Assembly (NCBI GenBank): GCA_965230625.1
Contig: CBDDLL010000001.1
Location: 744,001 to 808,000, forward strand
From: Saccharicrinis sp965230625
GTDB lineage: Bacteria > Bacteroidota > Bacteroidia > Bacteroidales > Marinilabiliaceae
Length of the DNA: 64,000 nt
Reading direction: 5' to 3'
Positions 53,758 through 63,368 of this stretch are shown piece after piece. Position numbers and translations under genes: made by a program. Positions within the stretch are counted from its first letter, which is position 1. Each line of letters begins with the position of its first letter. The notes under the pieces were generated by a model. It ran no database searches. It saw only the letters and a list, made by a program, of their open reading frames with translations, and had not been told where the DNA came from.

Positions 53758-54624
53758 ATGAAAAATCATAAAAAACTAAATATTGGATTAATTGTATCTT
53801 GGATTTCTATAATTCTAAATATTTTACTTTTTATTGCTAAGTTTTGGGTAGGATTAATCTATAATTCAGTAGCTTTAATTGCAGATGCTTGGCATACATT
53901 AACTGACTCTATATCATCTTTTGCTGTTTTAGTTGGTATTAAAGTATCATTAAAACCAGCAGATGATGATCACCCTTTTGGACATGGTAGAGCCGAATTG
54001 ATAGCAACTATATTTGTAGGAATTTTACTTGCAATAGTAGGTGCTAATTTTACTTACGAATCAATATTAAAGTTAACTTCTAAAGAATCTGTTGCATATG
54101 GAAATTTAGCTATTATCGTTACAGCTGGTTCAATATTGATTAAAGAAATAATGGCGCAATATTCCATATATTTTGGAAAAAAAACAAAATCAACGTCATT
54201 GGTTGCTGACGGTTGGCATCATAGAAGTGATGCTATTTCGAGTATAATAATATTAGTAGGTATTTTTATTGGCAAATATTTTTGGTGGATAGACGGCGTA
54301 TTAGGATTAATTGTTTCAGGTCTTATATTTTATACTACATTTAATATTTTAAAAGGAGCATTATCTCTTTTTTTAGGTGAAAAAATTGATGAAGAACTCA
54401 AGGAAAATATAGAGAAATTAGGGTACGAAACATTTAATAAGGATTTAGATCCACATCATTTTCTTTTACATAAATATGGACATCATTCCGAGCTTACATT
54501 TCACATTTCGTTACCAGGTAGAATGAGTTTAACAGAGGCACATAATATAGCTACAAAGTATGAAAATGTAATAAAAGAAAAGTTTAAAATAGGTGTAACT
54601 ATACATATTGATTCTTTAGATTAA
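53758..54624 (+). CDS. Cation diffusion facilitator transporter
   Basis: This six-helix metal exporter (Zn, Fe, Mn or Co class) has 288 residues. The metal site is visible as NSVALIADAWHTLTDS in helix 2 (DxxHxxxD-type) and LVADGWHHRSDAISS in helix 5. ADDDHPFGHGRAELIATIF is the family loop. The C-terminal cytoplasmic dimer domain is present (LHKYGHHSELTFHISL). It lies 2 bases after the rhodanese gene, so the two are co-transcribed with hemW. Confidence 0.92.
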   Translation: MKNHKKLNIGLIVSWISIILNILLFIAKFWVGLIYNSVALIADAWHTLTDSISSFAVLVGIKVSLKPADDDHPFGHGRAELIATIFVGILLAIVGANFTYESILKLTSKESVAYGNLAIIVTAGSILIKEIMAQYSIYFGKKTKSTSLVADGWHHRSDAISSIIILVGIFIGKYFWWIDGVLGLIVSGLIFYTTFNILKGALSLFLGEKIDEELKENIEKLGYETFNKDLDPHHFLLHKYGHHSELTFHISLPGRMSLTEAHNIATKYENVIKEKFKIGVTIHIDSLD

Positions 54625-54734
54625 GTATTGATTGTCATAGATTTTAGGTTCGTTATCAACTAAAACTTGAACCATATGTAAAAACATTCCTATTTCTTTA
54701 ATTACCCTGTATATTGTGTGTAAAGAGATGAAAA

Positions 54735-55535
54735 ATGAGATTGATTTACGCAATAGTATTATCATTCGGAATTATAGTTAGTTGCACAGATAAGGGTAAC
54801 AAAGTATCTGTTTCAACAATAAAATTTGATTGTGATACAAGTAATTTAATTAATGTAGATCAACCTTTTTTTGATACAATTCAATTTTTTATTTCAAATT
54901 CAGAACCTGATTTAATAAGCTTTAAAGAAACATCTTTTACTAGTGAATGTATTTCAAGTATAGAGAATAAAGGATATAAATTTGTACATGTAAAAAATCA
55001 TTATGATAGTATAGGAGTATTATCACCTGTAGCATATAAAACTACTTCATTCGATTTTATGGCTTCGTCATATTATATTTTTAAAAATGAAGATTTAAAG
55101 CCGGGTGCGAATATTGTCTCATGGTTTCAGTTAAAAAACAAGGGTTCGGGACATGTTTTTTATATGTTTAGTCTTCAGCTTCAAGATACTTTAAACTATT
55201 ATCAATCAAAAAAGATCGGTTTCGAACTATTGAAAAGAATAGATCAAATTTCATCTGGAGTTCCGGTTATTTTGGTTGGTGAATTCTATAATAAGAATAA
55301 AATTATAAAAGAATTACTTACAGAAAACTGGAAAAATACATATCCTTTAAATGAAGTAAAAGCTTCAGGTAATCATTCAAATTTTTTAGTAAACGATTTT
55401 TTAAAGATTAAAAGTACCTTCTCTGACAGAAGTAATGATTCTTTAATCAATAATGTAGTAGTTAAGTTTACAATTAACAGCAACAAAATAACTAAAAATA
55501 AAACAGGAGAATTGATTCCGGAAATGGATAAATAA
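54735..55535 (+). CDS. Lipoprotein with degenerate exonuclease/endonuclease/phosphatase domain
   Basis: The protein has 266 residues and a lipoprotein signal (IIVSC, Cys17). The body follows the EEP (exonuclease-endonuclease-phosphatase) pattern: PDLISFKET in the place of the metal-binding Glu, a helix region KKIGFELLKRIDQISSGVPVILVGEFYNKNK in the place of the GDFN loop, and a C-terminal strand pair without the usual SDH. The GDFN Asp and SDH His are replaced, so catalysis is unlikely. Its function is unknown. It converges on the DUF2797 gene with a 3-base gap. Confidence 0.6.
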   Translation: MRLIYAIVLSFGIIVSCTDKGNKVSVSTIKFDCDTSNLINVDQPFFDTIQFFISNSEPDLISFKETSFTSECISSIENKGYKFVHVKNHYDSIGVLSPVAYKTTSFDFMASSYYIFKNEDLKPGANIVSWFQLKNKGSGHVFYMFSLQLQDTLNYYQSKKIGFELLKRIDQISSGVPVILVGEFYNKNKIIKELLTENWKNTYPLNEVKASGNHSNFLVNDFLKIKSTFSDRSNDSLINNVVVKFTINSNKITKNKTGELIPEMDK

Positions 55536-55538
55536 TCA

Positions 55539-56336
55539 TCATTTTACTTCCAACTCTAATAAATAACCTGAGTGTCTTCTAATATTAATTACATTGTTTT
55601 CGTCAAAAAATAAATATTGTCCTTTAATTCCAGATAAAATGCCCTCTACCCTATTAGTTTTATCGAAGTTTAAGCTATTAATTTTAGTTGGAAATTGTTC
55701 TACTGGATATTTAATCTTAGTTAATTTATTTTCTAAAATAGAGTACTTTCTAAGTTCAAGTGGTAAATGATCAATTGCATTTAGTTTTTCTTTAAATAAG
55801 TCAATATCTTGTGTTTTTCCTTTTAACATCGATTGCCAACTAGTTTTATCTGAGTAAAACTGCATTAGGAATTTTTCTATTACACCAGCAATATGTCGGT
55901 TAGGAGTTTCAGCTATTATTATAGCGGATGTGGCACCTTGATCTATCCAGCGTGTTGGAATTTGAGACTTCCGTGTAATACCTACTTTTAAATTAGAGGA
56001 AACTGCTAAATAAACAATATGCGGTGTTAAGCAATGATTTTCAGACCATTTTTGATCTCTACTAATACCAAGGTGGGCTTTACATTTATCAGGGTGTAAA
56101 ATACATTCGCTTGATTCAGGTGCTTCCATAAAACAAGTATAGCAAAATCCTTGACCAAACGATTTATTAGTTTTTTTACCACAAGCAATACAGTTAATTT
56201 GATTTAAATAGGTTAGTGAAATTTTTTTATCAATTAAATTATTTAGTGGTACAAGCTCCTTTCCTATAGGTAGAGTATATTCAACTGTTTCAGTTAAACT
56301 ACTTTTCATTTTTATAATGTTACCCTGATATTTCAT
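55539..56336 (-). CDS. DUF2797 family protein
   Basis: The protein has 265 residues. A zinc-ribbon-like CIACGKKTNKSFGQGFCYTCF sequence is followed by a segment resembling GIY-YIG (HIVYLAVSSNLKVGITRKSQIPTRWIDQGA) and a helical C-terminus. The family is DUF2797 and its activity is not known; a nuclease-like or RNA-binding role is inferred from the domain look. It lies 28 bases downstream of the U32 gene and is probably in the same transcript. Confidence 0.82.
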   Translation of the reverse strand: MKYQGNIIKMKSSLTETVEYTLPIGKELVPLNNLIDKKISLTYLNQINCIACGKKTNKSFGQGFCYTCFMEAPESSECILHPDKCKAHLGISRDQKWSENHCLTPHIVYLAVSSNLKVGITRKSQIPTRWIDQGATSAIIIAETPNRHIAGVIEKFLMQFYSDKTSWQSMLKGKTQDIDLFKEKLNAIDHLPLELRKYSILENKLTKIKYPVEQFPTKINSLNFDKTNRVEGILSGIKGQYLFFDENNVINIRRHSGYLLELEVK

Positions 56337-56364
56337 GATTTATTTAAAAGTTTTTACCTAATTC

Positions 56365-57621
56365 TTATTGATTTAATGAGGGATGTGCATCTACTAATTT
56401 ATACAATTTATCAGATCTTCGAATTTTTTCTTTTATTGGTATTGAGAATTTGTCACCTTTTATAGTTTCATTAACAGGTTTTAAATCTACCCTAATTTCT
56501 GGAACTTTCATTTTAATAACTCCAGTTGTGGGACCTGTAATTAATATTTCGTCACCTACTTTTAAGTTTTGTGTTTCTATTAAAAACTCAGCAACACCAA
56601 TTTTAGGAAAATAATTAGTACCCTTTCCTATGTATATTTTACGTTTCTCTGCTCTGTTACCATAATTATGGCTCCATTCGCCTAGTTTTTGACCAAGATA
56701 ATATCCATCCCAAAATCCACGATTAAATACCTTGCTTAATTCTTTATCCCATTCATTAATTTTAGATTGATTAAAATTACCATCCATTATTGAATTTAAT
56801 GCCTCATTATACGCTTTTACAACAGTATAAACATATTCTGGACCTCTTGCCCTACCCTCTATTTTTAAAACTCTAACTCCAGCATCAACCATTTTGTTTA
56901 AAAAATGAATAGTTTTTAAATCTTTAGGAGACATTATGTATTCATTATCAATTTCAAGTTCTTGTCCTGTTTCTTTATCTGTAACGATATAACTTCTTCT
57001 ACAAGTTTGTAAACAAGCTCCTCTATTTGCTGATGAATCGGTATTATGTAGGCTTAAATAACATTTACCAGATACGGCCATACAAAGAGCTCCATGGCAA
57101 AACATTTCAATTTGTATTAATTTTCCATTGGGTCCTTTTATTTGCTGTAATTGAATTTCACGATAAATTTGTGCTACTTGATCAAGATTTAGTTCTCTGG
57201 CCAATACAACAACATCTGCAAATTGAGAATAAAATTTTAAGGCTTCTATATTTGAAATGTTAAGCTGAGTGCTTAAATGAACTTCTAAGTTAATTTCTCT
57301 TGAAAATGAAATTGCAGATACATCCGAAGCTATTATTGCAGAAATATTAGCTTCTTTAGCAGCAACAATTACTTTTTTCATCAAATTTAAATCCTGATCG
57401 TAAAGAACCGTGTTTACAGTTAAATATGTTTTTACCTTATGTTGTTGTGCAATTTTAACTATTTCGTGTAAATCGTCAACTGTAAAATTATTCGACGATC
57501 TGGAACGCATATTTAATCCCTCTATTCCAAAATAAACCGAATTGGCTCCTCCCTGAATGGCAGCTCTCAATGATTCATATGAACCTACAGGTGCCATTAT
57601 TTCAAATTCACTTCTAATCAT
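56365..57621 (-). CDS. U32 peptidase family protein (TrhP/YegQ-like tRNA modification)
   Basis: This 418-residue protein is of the U32 family and probably takes part in 5-hydroxyuridine formation at tRNA U34. It opens with MAPVGSYESLRAAIQGGANSVYFG and carries the iron-sulfur-type cysteines CHGALCMAVSGKCYLS and RGACLQTCRRSY. SPKDLKTIHFLNKMVDAGVRVLKIEGRARG is a conserved barrel segment. The C-terminal domain is short. A strong -7 box lies upstream. The exact tRNA target is a family inference. Confidence 0.88.
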   Translation of the reverse strand: MIRSEFEIMAPVGSYESLRAAIQGGANSVYFGIEGLNMRSRSSNNFTVDDLHEIVKIAQQHKVKTYLTVNTVLYDQDLNLMKKVIVAAKEANISAIIASDVSAISFSREINLEVHLSTQLNISNIEALKFYSQFADVVVLARELNLDQVAQIYREIQLQQIKGPNGKLIQIEMFCHGALCMAVSGKCYLSLHNTDSSANRGACLQTCRRSYIVTDKETGQELEIDNEYIMSPKDLKTIHFLNKMVDAGVRVLKIEGRARGPEYVYTVVKAYNEALNSIMDGNFNQSKINEWDKELSKVFNRGFWDGYYLGQKLGEWSHNYGNRAEKRKIYIGKGTNYFPKIGVAEFLIETQNLKVGDEILITGPTTGVIKMKVPEIRVDLKPVNETIKGDKFSIPIKEKIRRSDKLYKLVDAHPSLNQ

Positions 57622-57998
57622 TTTTATTTTTTATGCATATTAAATGCAAAAGTAAACATTTTAATATATTAAAATTTAAAGCTATAGAACTCAATTTATT
57701 AATTTGAATAAGAATATAACTTCGATTTACTATATCAAACTATGTATAATGGCCTAAATCCTTAATTTAAATTTCATCATATTATTATAATACTGTTTAT
57801 TAAGTAATAATGGTAATTGTGCTATGAGAATACAAATTGCATTAAAATTTAATTATTTATTAAACTGTTATTATATATTTGCGCCCCAAATTTGCGGTGT
57901 TTTGATTCTTATAAAAAATTTAATGCATACTTTTTGTATTGATAAAGAGCAAACATATTCTAATTAACAAATAATTTATGTTTATATAATTGTAATAC
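57622..57998. other. Divergent intergenic region with promoters for the U32 and WbqC genes
   Basis: No gene is seen here. A minus-strand TACTTTTG (57647-57654) is a -7 element for the U32 gene. A plus-strand TATATTTG (57874-57881), followed by GCGCCCC, is a -7 element for the WbqC-like gene with a leader of about 110 bases. No terminator lies between. The remainder is AT-rich and featureless. Confidence 0.55.
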
Positions 57999-58685
57999 AT
58001 GAAAAAAATTGCCATACTACAATCTAATTATATTCCTTGGAAAGGATATTTCGATATGATTAATATGGTTGATACATTTGTCATTTATGATGAAGTGCAG
58101 TATACCAAGAATGATTGGAGAAATAGAAATATAATACAAACTAAACAAGGTAAACAGTGGATTTCAATACCTTGTAAAAAAGAAAATCTTAACCAACGTA
58201 TCGATGAAACAAAAATATGTCAGGCAAATTGGAATAAAAAACACTGGCAAACAATAAAAACTGTATATGGTAAGGCTCCATATTTTAAAGAATACGAAGA
58301 AGGATTTAAAGAATTGTTTTTGAATTGTAAATCAAATTATATTTCTGAGATTAATTTTGAGTTTATTAAATATATTAATGAATTATTAGGTATTAACACG
58401 AAAATGATATTTTCAAAGGAAATTAATACTCAAGGTGATAAATCAGAAAGATTAATAGAAATTTGCAGAAAGCTAAATGCAGATATTTATTTATCAGGTC
58501 CTGCTGCTAAAGACTACTTAAATGTAGAGTTATTTAATAGTGAAAAATTAAATGTAGAATGGATGGATTATTCTAATTATAAAGAATATACACAATTATT
58601 TACTCCTTTTGAGCATTGTGTTTCTATAATAGATTTAATATTTAATATGGGAAAAGAAGCAAAGTACTTCATGAAATCTTTCTAA
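57999..58685 (+). CDS. WbqC-family protein
   Basis: The 228-residue WbqC-like protein has the family's signature IAILQSNYIPWKGYFDMINMVDTFVIYDEVQYTKNDWRNRN and later LSGPAAKDYL. WbqC proteins occur in O-antigen loci and are thought to act in glycan or nucleotide-sugar reactions, without a settled function. It lies at the head of the glycan cluster but is separated from the next gene by 209 bases, so it may have its own transcript. Confidence 0.87.
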   Translation: MKKIAILQSNYIPWKGYFDMINMVDTFVIYDEVQYTKNDWRNRNIIQTKQGKQWISIPCKKENLNQRIDETKICQANWNKKHWQTIKTVYGKAPYFKEYEEGFKELFLNCKSNYISEINFEFIKYINELLGINTKMIFSKEINTQGDKSERLIEICRKLNADIYLSGPAAKDYLNVELFNSEKLNVEWMDYSNYKEYTQLFTPFEHCVSIIDLIFNMGKEAKYFMKSF

Positions 58686-58894
58686 AATCAATTTATTGTA
58701 TTATATACTAATTAGTAAAAATATCAATGAAATGTGTGTTTAGTGCTATTTACTTAACATAGAAAATTAAGTAAATAAATGTGTAGTGAAAGTTTCTCTA
58801 TTGTTATATAATTTATATTACTAATATGTCTTTTTAATTACTAAAGTATTTACTTCCTTTGCAGCATATTTCAATAATATAAAATGTTGTAAGA

Positions 58895-59641
58895 ATGGAG
58901 TATGCTGTAATTGTACAGGCGCGGACGGGTTCAACACGATTACCAGGTAAAATGACAACTAAATTTTATTCTGATAAAGTATTGCTAGAGGTAATATTAG
59001 AAAGAATATTATTAGTTGTTCCAAAAAATAATCTGGTTTTAGCTACCACAACAAATATTTCTGATGATGTTATTTGCGATATTGCTAATAAATTAAAAAT
59101 TAGATGTTTTAGAGGAAGTGAATTAAATGTGCTTGATAGATTTATAAAAGCAGCAGAATTATGTGAAACCAATAATATAATAAGAATATGTGCAGATAAT
59201 CCTTTTTTAAACTTAGATGACATTGAATTATTAATAAAGGAATTAATTAGTAACACAACTGATTATATTTCATTTAAATTCGCTAGTAGAATTCCTACAA
59301 TAAAATCGCATATTGGATTATACGCAGAAGGAGTTAAACTTAACGCATTAAGACGAGTTCAGGATAAAGAAGTAGACAACTTTTATAAAGAACATGTTAC
59401 AAATTATATATATGAGCATAAAGATGAATTTGAGCTTAAATTTATAGATGTTCCAAATATTGTTGAAAATAATACCAATATTAGATTAACTATTGATACT
59501 CAAGAAGATTTTGATTTACTAAAACATATTTACAAAAATGTAGGTAATTATAAATCTTTAGAAGAGTTATTCAATTTTATAAACTCAAATAGTGAGTTTT
59601 TAGATATAATGAAAAAGCAGATTATTAAAAATACAAAGTAA
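58895..59641 (+). CDS. SpsF/NeuA-like cytidylyltransferase
   Basis: This nucleotidyltransferase family 2 protein probably activates a keto-sugar acid with CTP. MEYAVIVQARTGSTRLPGKM is the family signature with the nucleotide-binding loop, followed by RICADNPFLNLDDIELLI (metal-binding Asp region) and TIDTQEDFDLLKHI. The length of 248 matches SpsF-type enzymes. A TACTTCC-TTTGC sequence upstream is a possible weak promoter. Its stop codon precedes the NeuB-like gene by 1 base, so translation is linked. Confidence 0.85.
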   Translation: MEYAVIVQARTGSTRLPGKMTTKFYSDKVLLEVILERILLVVPKNNLVLATTTNISDDVICDIANKLKIRCFRGSELNVLDRFIKAAELCETNNIIRICADNPFLNLDDIELLIKELISNTTDYISFKFASRIPTIKSHIGLYAEGVKLNALRRVQDKEVDNFYKEHVTNYIYEHKDEFELKFIDVPNIVENNTNIRLTIDTQEDFDLLKHIYKNVGNYKSLEELFNFINSNSEFLDIMKKQIIKNTK

Positions 59642-59642
59642 G

Positions 59643-60677
59643 ATGACTTATATTATTGGAGAAATAGGACAAAATCATAACGGTTCTGTTGATATTGCTA
59701 AGTTAATTGTAGATTTAATTTCACGCCCTGTAACAGAAGAATTATTTGGGTTAAATCTAAGACCAATGGATGCGGTTAAATTAACTAAACGTGACTTATC
59801 AGAAGAATTGTCGGATAGTCAAATGAAAGCTCCATATAATAGCCCAAATTCTTTTGGTAAAACATATGGCGAACATCGTGAATTCCTAGAATTATCTGAT
59901 GAAGAGCATTTTGAAGTATATAAACATGCTAAGTCAAGAGGATTAGATTTTGTTGAAACTTTATGTGCAATAGGTGCTACAAACATGTTAAAACTATTTA
60001 CTCCTGATAAACTAAAAGTTGCTAGCAGAGATTTAACTAATTTACCTTTATTAGCTGCTATGGCAGAAACAAAAATACCAATTATTCTATCTACTGGAAT
60101 GACTGGTAATAAAGAGCTGGACGAAGCACTTAAGGTAATTACAAAATATCACTCAAATATTTCAATTCTACATTGTGTATCGCAATATCCTACACAACCT
60201 CATAATGTAAATTTAAATACAATAAAATTTCTTCAAAATAATTATGGTGATTATGAAATTGGATATTCTGATCATACTATAGGTATTTCTGCTCCAATTG
60301 CAGCTGTTGCTATGGGTGCTAAAATAATTGAGAAACATGTTACCATTGATAGAAGAATGAAAGGTACTGACCAAGCTGGTTCTATTGGTCCTGATGGTGT
60401 TAACCGAATGATAAGGGATATACGCTTAATTGAAAAATCAATGGGAGTTGAAGATATGTTTATTTCTGATGATGTTCATTCAGCTAAAGTTAAGTTAGAA
60501 AGATCGGTTGCTTCAAAGAGAGATATAAAGAATGGAGAGGTAATAAAAGAAGAGGATTTACATTTGTTGAGTCCAGGAGATGGATTTAAATGGAGTGAAA
60601 GAGAAAAAATTGTTGGTAAGGTTGCTAAAGAAGATCTTTTGAGAAACGAAATTATTTATCCATCGCAAATTAATTAA
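59643..60677 (+). CDS. NeuB-family nonulosonate (sialic acid-like) synthase
   Basis: This TIM-barrel enzyme condenses a hexose derivative with phosphoenolpyruvate to a nine-carbon acid. GEIGQNHNGSVDIAK opens it, SILHCVSQYPT and EIGYSDHTIGISAPIAAVAMGAKIIEKHVTIDRRMKGTDQAGS carry the conserved metal and substrate residues, and a C-terminal SAF (antifreeze-like) domain (about 280-344) is present, as in NeuB. Whether the product is sialic, pseudaminic, legionaminic or another acid cannot be decided here; no epimerase or other pathway enzyme is in view. Confidence 0.87.
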   Translation: MTYIIGEIGQNHNGSVDIAKLIVDLISRPVTEELFGLNLRPMDAVKLTKRDLSEELSDSQMKAPYNSPNSFGKTYGEHREFLELSDEEHFEVYKHAKSRGLDFVETLCAIGATNMLKLFTPDKLKVASRDLTNLPLLAAMAETKIPIILSTGMTGNKELDEALKVITKYHSNISILHCVSQYPTQPHNVNLNTIKFLQNNYGDYEIGYSDHTIGISAPIAAVAMGAKIIEKHVTIDRRMKGTDQAGSIGPDGVNRMIRDIRLIEKSMGVEDMFISDDVHSAKVKLERSVASKRDIKNGEVIKEEDLHLLSPGDGFKWSEREKIVGKVAKEDLLRNEIIYPSQIN

Positions 60678-60682
60678 TTACC

Positions 60683-61174
60683 ATGATAAAACTTGTTTTA
60701 ACTGATATCGACGGAGTGTGGACTGATGGTGGAATGTACTATGATCAGCTTGGTAATGAATTAAAAAAATTTAATACTTCAGATAGTGCTGGCGTATTAT
60801 TTTTAAGAAAAGTTAATATTCCAATGGGTATTATAACTGGAGAAGAAACAAAAATTGTTGAATGCAGAGCAAAAAAATTAAAAATTGATAGGATATATCA
60901 AGGTATTTCTAATAAGTTAAAAGTTGCACAAGATATTTGTAAAGAACTAGATATATCTCTTAAAGATGTAGCTTATATTGGGGATGATATAAATGATTAT
61001 CATTTACTTAAAGAAGTTGGTTTTTCTGCTTGTCCTGCCAATGCATCTGAATATATTAAAGATATAGTAGATTTATGTACGATAAAATGTGGAGGCGAAG
61101 GAGCTTTTAGAGAATTCGTAGAACATATTATTACTCAAAGGTTAGAAATTAAGATTATTGATTTAATATCCTAA
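60683..61174 (+). CDS. KdsC-like HAD phosphatase
   Basis: This 163-residue haloacid dehalogenase-type phosphatase probably removes phosphate from the nonulosonate-9-phosphate or KDO-8-phosphate precursor. DIDGVWTDGGMYYD carries the nucleophile Asp, IITGEETKIVECRAKKL the second motif, and YIGDDINDYHLLKEVG the third and fourth. It is 5 bases downstream of the NeuB-like gene. Such phosphatases pair with synthases of this kind. Confidence 0.87.
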   Translation: MIKLVLTDIDGVWTDGGMYYDQLGNELKKFNTSDSAGVLFLRKVNIPMGIITGEETKIVECRAKKLKIDRIYQGISNKLKVAQDICKELDISLKDVAYIGDDINDYHLLKEVGFSACPANASEYIKDIVDLCTIKCGGEGAFREFVEHIITQRLEIKIIDLIS

Positions 61175-61212
61175 AAAAGTAATTCTCTTTTGAAAAGAAG
61201 TAATTTTGGCAG

Positions 61213-62394
61213 ATGATAAACATTTTTTTTATTCATAGATTTCCTTTTAATAAGGAGGCATATATTAGAGATGAATTTGAGTTCTTAGAAAAGCAAGGGT
61301 ATAATGTTAAATATTTAGATATTGCTAACTTATTAAAAAAAAAGAAGTTTGAACAAACTTGTCCTGGTTATTTATTAAAGTATGTAATAGCATTAAATGC
61401 TAAAAAAGAGTACACTGAATTTCTTAAAAAGAATAGTAAAAATACATTGATAGTTACAGATGTAGGTTTGCTATCCAATAGTGCATGGATGTACATACCT
61501 ATATTTAAACTAAAAATACCTTTTGTTCTCTTCGAAAATACATCATTACCAAGTATTCCAACAAAAAAAAGTTTAGAAGATAGAAAAAGAGGAATAATAA
61601 AGTTTTTTAAAAGTATTAATCTTAAAAAAATAAGTCAAAAACCTGGGGACTTTGTAAAGTATTATAGTTCTCTACCAATAATTTCTCATGCAGAAATGAT
61701 TATTACTTCAAAATCGAAGTTACGTGCCGAAAAGAAAATTTTGAAAGGTGATAATACTGAAATGAAGTATTCTATGTCTTTAGATTATAAAATGGCAATG
61801 GATATAGGAACAAAGGCTACTGTTAAAGAAGATTATGCTGTATTTATAGATCAATATTTTGTACATCATCCCGATTTTAAAACAAATCATATTGTGCACT
61901 CCTTTACAGCTGACCAATATTACGGAGAATTAAATGAGTATTTGAAACATGTTAGAAAAGTAACAGGTTTAAAAATAGTAATAGCCTCTCACCCTCGCCG
62001 TAAACATGAATTAACAAAGGATTTTAATGAGGAGTTTCAACTTTTTTATAATAAAACTGGAGAATTAATTAAAAATTCTAAGCTAGTATTGGTGCATTTT
62101 TCAACATCAATCAATTTTGCTGTTATTTTTAATAAACCATTTATTCTTCTTACTTCAAAACTATTTAGTGATAGTAATGTATTGTCTGGTATATTGATGT
62201 TTTCAAAATTCTTTAATAAACCAATGGTTGATATGAAGGATAGATCTGTTATTGATATTAGTAAGGAAGAAAAAAAGATAGATAAAAATAAGTATAACGA
62301 TTTTCTTGAAAAGTATATAAAACATCCTGATGCTACAGATGAATCTTTTAGAGAAAATATTATGCAAATAATGGATAGATTAAAGTTGAATTAA
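61213..62394 (+). CDS. Unrecognised protein in the glycan cluster, possible GT-B transferase
   Basis: I do not recognise this 393-residue protein by family. It opens MINIFFIHRFPFNKEAYIRDEFEFLEKQGYNVKYLD, has a long helical middle and a C-terminal half with DYAVFIDQYFVHHPDF, VIASHPRRKHE, LVHFSTSINFAVIFNKPFILL. The HP...S-T-S pattern is reminiscent of the donor-binding half of capsule-type GT-B transferases. It lies between the KdsC-like and GT2 genes, so a role in glycan assembly is likely. A TAATTTTG -7 box (61201-61208) sits directly before the ATG. Confidence 0.55.
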   Translation: MINIFFIHRFPFNKEAYIRDEFEFLEKQGYNVKYLDIANLLKKKKFEQTCPGYLLKYVIALNAKKEYTEFLKKNSKNTLIVTDVGLLSNSAWMYIPIFKLKIPFVLFENTSLPSIPTKKSLEDRKRGIIKFFKSINLKKISQKPGDFVKYYSSLPIISHAEMIITSKSKLRAEKKILKGDNTEMKYSMSLDYKMAMDIGTKATVKEDYAVFIDQYFVHHPDFKTNHIVHSFTADQYYGELNEYLKHVRKVTGLKIVIASHPRRKHELTKDFNEEFQLFYNKTGELIKNSKLVLVHFSTSINFAVIFNKPFILLTSKLFSDSNVLSGILMFSKFFNKPMVDMKDRSVIDISKEEKKIDKNKYNDFLEKYIKHPDATDESFRENIMQIMDRLKLN

Positions 62395-62433
62395 GAGTTT
62401 TATTATTCGGATTAACATTTTCAAAATAGTATT

Positions 62434-63354
62434 ATGCAAATTTCTGTTATTGTACCTGTTTATTATGGAGCTAATGTATTGGAAGAATTAGTTACAAGAA
62501 TATCCAATTCTGTTGCTACGTTTACCGAAGAATTTGAAGTTATCTTGGTTGAAGATAACAGTCCTGATAATTCATGGCAAAAGATTAAGGAAGTTTGTTT
62601 AACAAATAAAAAGGTAAAAGGTGTAAAACTAAGTCGTAATTTTGGTCAACATTATGCTATAACTGCAGGATTAGATAAATCTGTTGGAGAAAGGGTAATA
62701 GTGATGGATTGTGACCTACAGGATGAACCAGAAGAAATACCTAATTTGTATAATAAAAGTATTGAAGGATATCATATTGTACTTGCAAGAAGATTTCAAA
62801 GAAAAGATTCATTCTTAAAAAAGTTGTCTTCTAAAACATTTTCAAAGGTTTTAGGATATTTTACGGATACTGTTCAAGATCCAACAATAGGTAATTTTGG
62901 TATTTATCATAGAGATGTTGTTAAATCTATTTTAGCTATGAAAGATAATATTAGATACTTACCTACAATGTTGCAATGGGTTGGTTTCACAAAAACTAAG
63001 ATAAATGTACGACATAATAAACGAAAAGAAGGTGATTCATCTTATTCGTGGGCAAAACTTTTCCAGTTAGCTTCAAACAATATTATTGCTTTTTCAAACA
63101 AACCTCTTCGTCTTGTAATTAAAGTTGGATTTGGTATTTCACTAATTTCATTTTTGATTGGATTAGTTTATCTATATAAATATTTTATTGGAGATATTGT
63201 TGTATTAGGATTTGCAAGTATTATTATTTCAATATGGTTTTTATCAGGATTAAAAATCTTTATGCTTGGGGTGATTGGAGTGTATCTTGGTAAAACTTTT
63301 GATAAAGTAAAAAATAGACCAGTGTTTATAATTGAACAAACGTTAAATTTTTAG
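62434..63354 (+). CDS. GT2 glycosyltransferase with C-terminal membrane helices
   Basis: This glycosyltransferase is of the undecaprenyl-phosphate type (DPM1/ArnC/GtrB-like). The GT-A domain has VIVPVYYGANVLEEL, VEDNSPDNSW, SRNFGQHYAITAGLDKS and the metal-binding MDCDLQDEPEEIP. Two helices follow (about residues 230-252 and 262-290). It probably charges a lipid carrier or extends a lipid-linked glycan. The length of 306 is normal. It is followed 14 bases later by the aminotransferase gene. Confidence 0.88.
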   Translation: MQISVIVPVYYGANVLEELVTRISNSVATFTEEFEVILVEDNSPDNSWQKIKEVCLTNKKVKGVKLSRNFGQHYAITAGLDKSVGERVIVMDCDLQDEPEEIPNLYNKSIEGYHIVLARRFQRKDSFLKKLSSKTFSKVLGYFTDTVQDPTIGNFGIYHRDVVKSILAMKDNIRYLPTMLQWVGFTKTKINVRHNKRKEGDSSYSWAKLFQLASNNIIAFSNKPLRLVIKVGFGISLISFLIGLVYLYKYFIGDIVVLGFASIIISIWFLSGLKIFMLGVIGVYLGKTFDKVKNRPVFIIEQTLNF

Positions 63355-63368
63355 ATAACTTTTTGTAA

